Positions 56,013 to 62,141 of a stretch of DNA of 62,141 nucleotides are shown here, one piece after another; the stretch's first letter is position 1; each line of letters starts with the position of its first letter. Both the position numbers and the translations under genes were made by a program. The notes under the pieces are model-generated. The model was not told the origin of the DNA and made no database searches. It worked only from the letters and a program-made list of their open reading frames with translations. This stretch comes from a virus, in the IMG/VR virus record IMGVR_UViG_3300020057_000042, positions 1-62,141 of that record. One strand, given 5' to 3'.

Positions 56013-56894
56013 ATGCCACAGGTTTCCGTGGGGCCACCTTTCCCGGCAGACGGCCCGATCCCGCAAGCACCCCCTCACAGCCTCCTCTCGATCCCCGGCG
56101 CGGTTCTCCCTTCCACCGATGACGAGCATTGGCTTGTCGGTGTGGAAGTGTGGCCGTATCCGCCCGACCTTTCCGACACCTTCGATCCGTGTGCGGTGGG
56201 AACGCTTCGCACCAAAAGCGAAGGCGAAGGATGGAACCTTCCGATCTTCGGCCCGTTCACCGCGTACCTGCCGATCACCTGCTCCACGATCTCGGCTGCC
56301 AAAGACGGGTTCGCAGAGAGAGCGCGGCTTGCCTTCAGAGCGAGGGAACAGTACGCGGTGTCATACGAGCTTTCCCACGGTCTTGCGCAGCCGTTGAATC
56401 CGTTCCTTGCCGATGGCAACGTGAGGATCTTGGCTGGCGGTGCTGCCGTTACTCCCGATGTTGGCTTGGCGTATCTGGAGGACGCGATCGGCGCTACCGG
56501 ACAGGCGGGTTTGATCCACGCAACCAACGGCGTTGCCTCCTCGTGGAACGGCTCCTCGGGAGGCTACGGGGTTGAGGACGTTGGCGGTGTGCTTTACACA
56601 ACGGCGAACCGCACTCCCGTCGCTGTCTCCGGTGGCTATGTGGGCGCAACCCCGAGGTATGGTTCGTCTGTTGCTGCCGGACAAGCGTGGGTGTATGCGA
56701 CGAGCATGGTGCAGATCCGCCGCCAATCGGACGTGCAGATCATCGCTCCCACGATCAAGGAGTCAACGGATCGTGCCAACAACATCGTGACGTTCCGCGC
56801 CGAGCGCGGCTACGTCGTCACTTTTGACGCTCCTGCGTCGAACACGGACCTCCGGCCACTGCAAGTCGCAGTGAAGGTGGACTGGTCGCCGTGA
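56013..56894 (+). CDS. Virion structural protein after capsid
   Basis: 293 residues, ATG 56013. Beta-rich with WLVGVEVWPYPPDLSD, CSTISAAKDGFAERARLAF, VGATPRYGSSVAAGQAWVY, FRAERGYVVTFD. Its place before the tail tube gene suggests a head or neck component. No family recognised. Confidence 0.6.
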   Translation: MPQVSVGPPFPADGPIPQAPPHSLLSIPGAVLPSTDDEHWLVGVEVWPYPPDLSDTFDPCAVGTLRTKSEGEGWNLPIFGPFTAYLPITCSTISAAKDGFAERARLAFRAREQYAVSYELSHGLAQPLNPFLADGNVRILAGGAAVTPDVGLAYLEDAIGATGQAGLIHATNGVASSWNGSSGGYGVEDVGGVLYTTANRTPVAVSGGYVGATPRYGSSVAAGQAWVYATSMVQIRRQSDVQIIAPTIKESTDRANNIVTFRAERGYVVTFDAPASNTDLRPLQVAVKVDWSP

Positions 56895-56932
56895 ACATGA
56901 ACACTCACAACTCCCGAGGGAGGTAGGAAAAC

Positions 56933-57637
56933 ATGGCACAGCGAACAGTCCCGTGCGGCATCTCCCTGGGGGTTTGTCGCCTTCGCCTGACGCTGCTCGA
57001 CACAACGGGTTGCGTGGCTTCCGAAGCCGACAACTCGTATGTTCTCGCGGACCTCGTCTCCGTCCAGGTGACACCGAACATCGAAACCGGAACCGACACC
57101 ACCCTGATCGGTGGCTGCGGCTGCAAGATCGCTTCGTACAAGGCTCCTGACACCGTCAAGAGGTACGACCTGACGTTGTCGACGCCGATCAAGTCGGCTG
57201 CCCTGGAAGCGATCCTGTTGACGGGCAACAACCCGGCGAACATCCTTTACGACGACTCGACCTCCCCTGTGCCTGTCGGGTTTTCGTTCCCGACTGCTCT
57301 CGGCTGCGATGAGGAGCAGCAGCCCGTCGCGATCGAGTTCTGGACGAAGAACTGGGTGGACGACGCTCAGGATTCCGCGCTCCCGTGGATTCACTGGGTG
57401 TTCCCGCAGTCTCTGTGGTCACCGGGTCAGCAGACCGTCAACAACGACTTCTCGCAGCCTGACTTCACGGGCTTCTCGCGCACCAATGCATGTTGGGGCG
57501 ACGGGCCATATGGTGACGGACCGGAGGCGATCTACGGAGCGTCGTCGTTCGACATCTCGACAGGAGGCTGGTTCTACAGCCCCGACGATCCCCCGACCGC
57601 CTCGTGCGATTATTCCACAGTGGCACCGAGTTCGTAA
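56933..57637 (+). CDS. Major tail tube protein (probable)
   Basis: 234 residues, SD GGGAGG. VSVQVTPNIETGTDTTLIGG then YKAPDTVKRYDLTLSTP is the strand pattern of actinophage tail tube proteins; PVAIEFWTKNWVD follows. Cysteine-rich (CGCK and others). Forms the tail tube in many copies. Followed by a hairpin at 57693. Confidence 0.65.
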   Translation: MAQRTVPCGISLGVCRLRLTLLDTTGCVASEADNSYVLADLVSVQVTPNIETGTDTTLIGGCGCKIASYKAPDTVKRYDLTLSTPIKSAALEAILLTGNNPANILYDDSTSPVPVGFSFPTALGCDEEQQPVAIEFWTKNWVDDAQDSALPWIHWVFPQSLWSPGQQTVNNDFSQPDFTGFSRTNACWGDGPYGDGPEAIYGASSFDISTGGWFYSPDDPPTASCDYSTVAPSS

Positions 57638-57692
57638 GGAACGGCCCGTAACCGATGACGGCGTTCTCCAACCACAAGGATCTAGTGTATGG

Positions 57693-57715
57693 GGCTGGTG
57701 CGGTTAGCACCAGCC
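57693..57715 (+). terminator. Hairpin after tail tube gene
   Basis: GGCTGGTGC (57693-57701) pairs with GCACCAGCC (57707-57715) with a 5-base loop; no U-tract, so it may slow polymerase or protect mRNA ends rather than terminate fully. Confidence 0.5.
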
Positions 57716-57748
57716 TCCCTACCAATCCAATGACAAGGGAGTGACACG

Positions 57749-58141
57749 ATGACAACTGGAATTGCAGCAGCGTCAGCGAACGCGATCCTCGATGCGTATT
57801 GCCGTTCGGTGGCGTACGTCGATCCGGTTGCGTTTTTCGTGAAGTTGCATTTGGGTGATCCGGGTGCGGCTGGTGCGTCGAATGCTGCGTTGGAGACGAC
57901 TCGGAAGGCTGTGACGTTTTCGGCTGCGGCGTCGGGTGCGATCACTAATTCGGCGGCACTCACGTGGACGGCCGTGTCGACAACCGAGACGTTCTCTCAT
58001 CTGTCGTTTTGGGATGCGGTGACTGTCGGCACGTTCCTCGGTTCGGATGATCTGAATGTGGCGCGGGCGATGACGGCGGGTGACACGTTCGAGATCGCGA
58101 TCGGCGACATTGACATCACTTTGGGTACTTTGGCGGCATGA
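57749..58141 (+). CDS. Tail fibre-associated protein
   Basis: 130 residues, SD GGGAGTGA. ILDAYCRSVAYVDPVAFFVKLHLGDPGAAG and ETTRKAVTF are features of a widespread actinophage virion protein next to tail fibre genes. Overlaps the next gene by 4 bases. Confidence 0.65.
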   Translation: MTTGIAAASANAILDAYCRSVAYVDPVAFFVKLHLGDPGAAGASNAALETTRKAVTFSAAASGAITNSAALTWTAVSTTETFSHLSFWDAVTVGTFLGSDDLNVARAMTAGDTFEIAIGDIDITLGTLAA

Positions 58142-58545
58142 GCAGAGTCACGTACGGTGGCGGCGGAGACAATTCCGGCTACTGCGTCGCCCAATATTTC
58201 TTCGATGCTGTTGGGCTTGCGGTCGACACTCCGTTTTTCGTAGCCGACCGAACGTATGTGGTGGCGTCGATCCAGTTGCGCCTCGAGGTGGCAGGCAGTG
58301 CCGGCGGTGCTGTCACCTGCCAAATCAGGAAGGCGCCGTCGGGCACCGCGATTGCGTCAGGCACGTTGTTGCATTCGGGCACCGGGAACCTGAAAGGGAC
58401 GGCCGCGACGAACCAGACGCTGACGTTGTCTACGGTCGATTCCGACGTGAACATCCCGTCCGGCACCTGCATCGGTTTCGACCTCACGGGCGTTTCGACC
58501 GCAGCCAAAGGTTGCGTCACCGTCCTCCTCATACCGAAAGGCTAA
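58138..58545 (+). CDS. Structural beta-rich protein
   Basis: 135 residues. RVTYGGGGDNSGYCVAQYFFDAVG and beta strands ending in CVTVLLIPKG; jelly-roll-like. Part of the tail fibre gene group. Function in host binding possible. Confidence 0.55.
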   Translation: MSRVTYGGGGDNSGYCVAQYFFDAVGLAVDTPFFVADRTYVVASIQLRLEVAGSAGGAVTCQIRKAPSGTAIASGTLLHSGTGNLKGTAATNQTLTLSTVDSDVNIPSGTCIGFDLTGVSTAAKGCVTVLLIPKG

Positions 58546-58548
58546 GGC

Positions 58549-59115
58549 ATGCCAGGCCAACCCACGTTCATGCAGGTGATTTACGCGGGAGGGGTTGCCG
58601 ACGGTACCGCTGTGACGGCGGCGGCTGAGACGGCGCTCGTTCCTGACTACACGCTGCCGGCGGGAATCATGCGGCCCGGCGACCGTTTGAAGTACGTGTT
58701 GTTTGGGCGTATGTCGACGGTCATCACGACGCCGGGGACGTGGACGTGGCAGCTTCGTTGGGGCGGTGTGGGCGGCACATCTTTGGCGAGTTCGGGCGCG
58801 ATCGTTCCGGACCCGACGGCCGCTTCCACGAACGTCGCGTGGCGAGTCGAGTTCAACATGGTGATCCGCACAATCGGTTTGACGGGTACCGCGATAACGT
58901 GGGGGCAACTGTGGCATAACGACATCGACGACGGCGCTGCCGTAGTCGCGAACGTCACGGCAGCGTTGAACAACCAGATGGCTGTGTTCCCGAACGCAGC
59001 CGCGGCCGTGACGATCGACACGACGACCTCGAAAGCTCTTACGCCGACGATCACGCCGTCGGTCGCTACAGGCTCGATCACATGTCACGACTGGTACCTC
59101 GAGTCGAAGGTTTGA
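58549..59115 (+). CDS. Beta-rich virion protein
   Basis: 188 residues. PGDRLKYVLFGRMSTVITTPGTWTWQ and WRVEFNMVIRTIGL form a beta sandwich like the receptor-binding C-terminal domains of tail fibres. Function inferred from place. Confidence 0.55.
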   Translation: MPGQPTFMQVIYAGGVADGTAVTAAAETALVPDYTLPAGIMRPGDRLKYVLFGRMSTVITTPGTWTWQLRWGGVGGTSLASSGAIVPDPTAASTNVAWRVEFNMVIRTIGLTGTAITWGQLWHNDIDDGAAVVANVTAALNNQMAVFPNAAAAVTIDTTTSKALTPTITPSVATGSITCHDWYLESKV

Positions 59116-59120
59116 CCCGG

Positions 59121-60095
59121 ATGACAGACCGGGAGCTCGCACAGCAGGCGTGGCGTGAATTCCAAATGGCGGATAGGCCCTGGAGCCAGGTCGCTAACTA
59201 CCCGCCTGCTCGGCTAGCGAGGACTCGTTGGGGGAAAGGGAAGAAGCTGCTCGACATGGTCGGCAGCGTGCCTTCCCCGACGGCGTCGTTCGGGTCGCGT
59301 CCCCAGGTGGCTGCGTTCCGCTCCTACTACGCCGGAGACTTCTCGATTGACAACAAAACTATTGTGGGTTCCAACAGCGAGTGGAACGGAGCCGAGTCAG
59401 GCCGTGGCCTGGAGATCAGCGGCAGCAGCCGCACCGTTATCTCGAACTGCGATTTCGTTGGTGTTCCCGGCAGCATCGGCACCGGCATTTACATGGACGA
59501 CTGTTCGGGAACCCTGCTGATCCAGAACTGTCGTTTCTTCAACGTTGGTTGGAACGCTCTCCAAATCAACCATTCGACATTCACGGGCGGGCGGATCCAG
59601 AACATTAAGGTGAAAGGCGGACGCAACGAGGACATCATCAACCTGTTCGGTGGCAGCGGCGGAGTCAGCGCAGCCGACCCGCTGATCATCGAGGACTTCT
59701 TTTTGGAGGGTGATCCGGCCAAGTGTCGCATTAGCGGCTCGGGTCTGATGTTCGAGGCGGCTCAGCATGTAATTGCCCGCAATTTCACGATGTTGAATCC
59801 GGGGCAAGTTGGTTTCGGTGTTCACCCTGGAACGAACATTCGGGTGATGGACGGCACGATTTATTCGCAGGCGTACAAGCTTGCGGCGGCAGGAGATACG
59901 GGCGCTGATCTGGGTGATCCGGCGATCACCGCTGGATCGCTGACGGAGGTTGCGCGTGTCAAGTCGAAATGGTTTGCCATCAACGGAAGCGAAAACCCGG
60001 TGTGGGTTGCAGGCAACGCAAACAACATTACTGGATGGGACACGAACAACTGGAGCGCAAGCATTGACCCGGCGGCTTTGGCGGTCGTCTTGTGA
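59121..60095 (+). CDS. Tail fibre with parallel beta-helix
   Basis: 324 residues from ATG 59121; ATG 59082 adds 13. After a helical N-terminus (RELAQQAWREFQM) comes a right-handed beta-helix pattern (ISNCDFVGVPG, LLIQNCRFFNVGWNALQIN, HVIARNFTMLNPGQVGFGV), the pectate-lyase-like fold of tailspikes. It may bind or degrade a host polysaccharide. Overlaps the next GTG by 4 bases. Confidence 0.7.
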   Translation: MTDRELAQQAWREFQMADRPWSQVANYPPARLARTRWGKGKKLLDMVGSVPSPTASFGSRPQVAAFRSYYAGDFSIDNKTIVGSNSEWNGAESGRGLEISGSSRTVISNCDFVGVPGSIGTGIYMDDCSGTLLIQNCRFFNVGWNALQINHSTFTGGRIQNIKVKGGRNEDIINLFGGSGGVSAADPLIIEDFFLEGDPAKCRISGSGLMFEAAQHVIARNFTMLNPGQVGFGVHPGTNIRVMDGTIYSQAYKLAAAGDTGADLGDPAITAGSLTEVARVKSKWFAINGSENPVWVAGNANNITGWDTNNWSASIDPAALAVVL

Positions 60096-62141
60096 CGTAC
60101 GTTTCGGAGGTTTTGGCGGACACGCCAATCCTGTTTTATCAGTGCGCTGATGCGTCGGGGGCGCTTGTCGATTCCTCCGGTAACGGCATCGATGCTGCCG
60201 TCCAGGATGGTGTTGCTGGTTACCAGTTGGCTGGCGCCACACCGTCCGTTTCACCGAATTACGGTGTTTGGATTGACGAAGATCCGACGACGTTCGCGGC
60301 CCCGAACAACGCGGTTTTCAACACCACTCCTGACGTGATGTCGTATGAGGTGTGGCTTAGGCGGCGGCGCTCAGGTGCTTTCGAGGAGTGCATTTGCACG
60401 ATCTCGAACGACGGCGGGTTTTTCTCGATCAATAACGACAAGATCCAGCTGTCGAAATCGAATGTCGGGATGGTTGCACTGTCGACCGCGACGATCACCG
60501 ACACACTCTGGCATCACATCGCCGCCACGAAGGACGGGTCGACTCTCAAACTTTACCTCGATGGTGTTGATGTGACCGACACCACCGGCAGCCAGACGTT
60601 CACGACCACGACTAACACTTTCCAGATCGGTGGGCAGGGAGGGTATTACCTCAACGCTGATCTATCGATGCTGGCGTTTTACGATCAGGCTCTTTCGGCG
60701 GCGCGGGTGTTGGCGCACTACAACGCGGCCGCCATCGACTTGTTCTACTATCCTCCCGCGCTCCCGCCGTTCCGCACCGGCCCGTATGGCCGATACCCGG
60801 TGGTACCGAGGTTCCTTACAGCTTTCAGCGGCTACGAAGCTACGACCGTATATGGGTCGTCGTCGATGGATCTGTCGGTCGGATACGCGACAGCCGGGTA
60901 CGCGACGAAGACGGGCGCGACCGCAACCGACCTCACTATCGGGTTCACGACGGCGGGGTTCGCGAAGAAGACGGGTTCGGTCACACAGCCGCTCACGATG
61001 GCGTTCGCGACTGCCGGATTCGCAACTAAAACGGGGAGCGTCACCCGACCACTGACCGTCGGCTTCACCACCGCAGGCTACGCCACGAAAACGGGCAGCG
61101 CGACCTTCCCACTGACGCTCGCCTACAGCACCACCGCCGCAGCGAAACTCCTCGGCTCGATCAGTTTCCCACTCGCGCTCTCACAAACAACCGTCGGGAC
61201 GCGCAAAGCACTCGGCGGCACAACCATGTCACTCCTGTTCGCCGCCACCACCGTCGGACGAGTCGGAGCGTTCGCAACATCGTCAACCGCGCTCACCATC
61301 GCCTACACAAGCGCAGGGTTTGCAACAAAGAAGACCTCAACGGCATTCCCGATAACGATCGCCTACACGACAGCGGGGGCAGCCAAGAAGTTCGGTGCCG
61401 CCACGCTACCGCTGTCGATCACCTACACCACGGCCGGATACGCGATCAAGACCGGGGCACTCAGTCTGCCGCTCACCGTCGCGTTCACAACAGCCGGATA
61501 CGCGAAGAAAACGTCGACCCTGACGTTCCCGATCTCCGCCACCTTCACGGCAGCAGGCTACGCCCTCAAATACGGCGTGACCACCTACCCGCTCACAATC
61601 GGCTACACAACCGCCGGCGCGATCTCAGGAACCACAAAGTACGGGTCAGCCACATCCAACCTCACCATCAGCTACACGACAGCCGGGTTCGCCACAAAGA
61701 CCTCGTCCGCCACGCTCCCACTCACAATCTCGACCAGCACCGCCGGATACGCAACCAAAACGGGGAGCGTCACCCGACCGCTCAACTTCACGTACACCAC
61801 AGCCGGAATCAGGAAGCGGCTTGGCTCCGTCAGCTTCCCGCTCACGATCGCATACACGGCAGCAGGCCACGCAACCAAAACGTCGAGCAGCACCTTCCCG
61901 CTCACGACCAACTACACGACGAACGGCGAAAAAACAACAACCACCTCATACGGATCCGCGACTGTAGGACTGTCGATCGTCTACGGCACCAACGGATACA
62001 CCATCAAGACCGGGTACGCTTACGGGGGTGACTCGTCGGTCGGGGTCGTGTTCGGTGGTGACTCTGCTGACCCTGACACCGGGTACGCTTACGGGGGTGA
62101 CTCGTCGGTCGGGGTCGTGTTCGGTGGTGACTATGCTGACC
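60092..62141 (+). CDS. LamG-like tail protein with about 19 repeats (partial)
   Basis: Open from GTG 60092 to the window end (683 codons) and finishing at base 168 after the join. Residues ~1-215: LamG/concanavalin domain (ILFYQCADASGALVDSSGNG, WHHIAATKDGSTLKLYLDG, LAFYDQALSAARV). From about residue 250: about 19 imperfect 20-residue repeats with consensus PLTIxYTTAGYATKTGS, then the exact 23-residue GYAYGGDSSVGVVFGGD repeats. A fibrous stalk carrying a sugar-binding head is likely. Confidence 0.75.
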   Translation, partial: MTYVSEVLADTPILFYQCADASGALVDSSGNGIDAAVQDGVAGYQLAGATPSVSPNYGVWIDEDPTTFAAPNNAVFNTTPDVMSYEVWLRRRRSGAFEECICTISNDGGFFSINNDKIQLSKSNVGMVALSTATITDTLWHHIAATKDGSTLKLYLDGVDVTDTTGSQTFTTTTNTFQIGGQGGYYLNADLSMLAFYDQALSAARVLAHYNAAAIDLFYYPPALPPFRTGPYGRYPVVPRFLTAFSGYEATTVYGSSSMDLSVGYATAGYATKTGATATDLTIGFTTAGFAKKTGSVTQPLTMAFATAGFATKTGSVTRPLTVGFTTAGYATKTGSATFPLTLAYSTTAAAKLLGSISFPLALSQTTVGTRKALGGTTMSLLFAATTVGRVGAFATSSTALTIAYTSAGFATKKTSTAFPITIAYTTAGAAKKFGAATLPLSITYTTAGYAIKTGALSLPLTVAFTTAGYAKKTSTLTFPISATFTAAGYALKYGVTTYPLTIGYTTAGAISGTTKYGSATSNLTISYTTAGFATKTSSATLPLTISTSTAGYATKTGSVTRPLNFTYTTAGIRKRLGSVSFPLTIAYTAAGHATKTSSSTFPLTTNYTTNGEKTTTTSYGSATVGLSIVYGTNGYTIKTGYAYGGDSSVGVVFGGDSADPDTGYAYGGDSSVGVVFGGDYAD
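62011..62141 (+). repeat. 69-bp tandem repeats at right window end
   Basis: A 37-base partial unit, one full unit (62048-62116) and a 25-base partial, matching bases 1-25 except one change (TAT for TCT at 62132-62134). The window ends therefore overlap inside the array; the true copy number is unresolved. Confidence 0.9.

Noticed and set aside
55378-56013. 211-codon plus-strand open frame starting in the hairpin after the capsid gene
   Set aside because: Lies opposite a clear HNH gene with proper motifs and SD; the GGAGG before its ATG is part of the terminator stem.
1-62141. CRISPR array or tRNA genes
   Set aside because: No regularly spaced direct repeats with unique spacers and no complete cloverleaf was seen; the only tandem repeats are coding (69 bp and 20 residues).

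Overview
The window is almost certainly the whole circularly assembled genome of a tailed double-stranded DNA phage with a long non-contractile tail (siphovirus type). It carries terminase, portal, a MuF/protease protein, a capsid protein, a head-to-tail adaptor, a tape measure, minor tail proteins and a lysis cassette. GC content is high, GTG/TTG starts and 4-base start/stop overlaps (ATGA, GTGA, TGATG) are frequent, and several promoters lie 6-8 bases from an ATG that has no Shine-Dalgarno (SD) sequence, which suggests leaderless mRNAs. Together with the family types (head-to-tail adaptor, MuF fused to capsid maturation protease, Mom-like protein), this points to an actinobacterial host; that is inference. 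No integrase, excisionase, tRNA gene or CRISPR array was seen, so a lytic life style is likely. No DNA polymerase, primase or replicative helicase was recognised, so replication probably depends on the host.

Layout: two transcription arms diverge from about 31.8-32.45 kb and converge at about 11.65 kb. The leftward (minus) arm, 31.8 to 11.7 kb, is an early-type region of small overlapping genes. It holds an SSB-like protein, a possible helicase-loader-like protein, a DNA methyltransferase, a Mom-like DNA modification protein, a VRR-NUC nuclease, HNH nucleases, ribbon-helix-helix (RHH) and LuxR-type regulators, many zinc-binding small proteins, and a secreted lysozyme-like protein at its end. 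Its upstream part (about 27.6-31.8 kb) is a compositional island rich in GCGC words, with an orphan 764-residue protein and a palindrome-rich gap of about 700 bp.

The rightward (plus) arm starts at 32.45 kb with an RHH regulator, the small terminase subunit, small genes and the large terminase subunit. It is then interrupted by about 11 kb of accessory genes. These are a small RHH protein under an operator-bearing promoter, a family of modular coiled-coil proteins (37.8-41.5 kb), and a sugar cassette (41.6-46.5 kb) with an LmbE-type deacetylase, a sugar N-acetyltransferase-like protein, an FkbM-type methyltransferase and several glycosyltransferases. Structural genes resume at 47.2 kb with portal, the 888-residue MuF-2H phosphoesterase-protease fusion, capsid, tail tube and tail fibres. 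The last fibre gene runs off the end of the window and finishes at bases 1-168, joined through 69-bp tandem repeats. The arm goes on with the head-to-tail adaptor, neck proteins, tail chaperones, tape measure, minor tail proteins and lysis genes, and ends at a terminator at 11.65 kb.

Regulation visible in the sequence: sigma-70-like promoters at 16.3, 25.6, 27.6 and 32.0 kb (minus) and 36.2, 37.7 and 53.6 kb (plus). Two of them share a CGTGCGCACG palindrome, which in one case overlaps the promoter of a small RHH gene; a third has a degenerate half-site. A 14-bp element, TACCGC-TG-GCGGTA, is dispersed through both arms.
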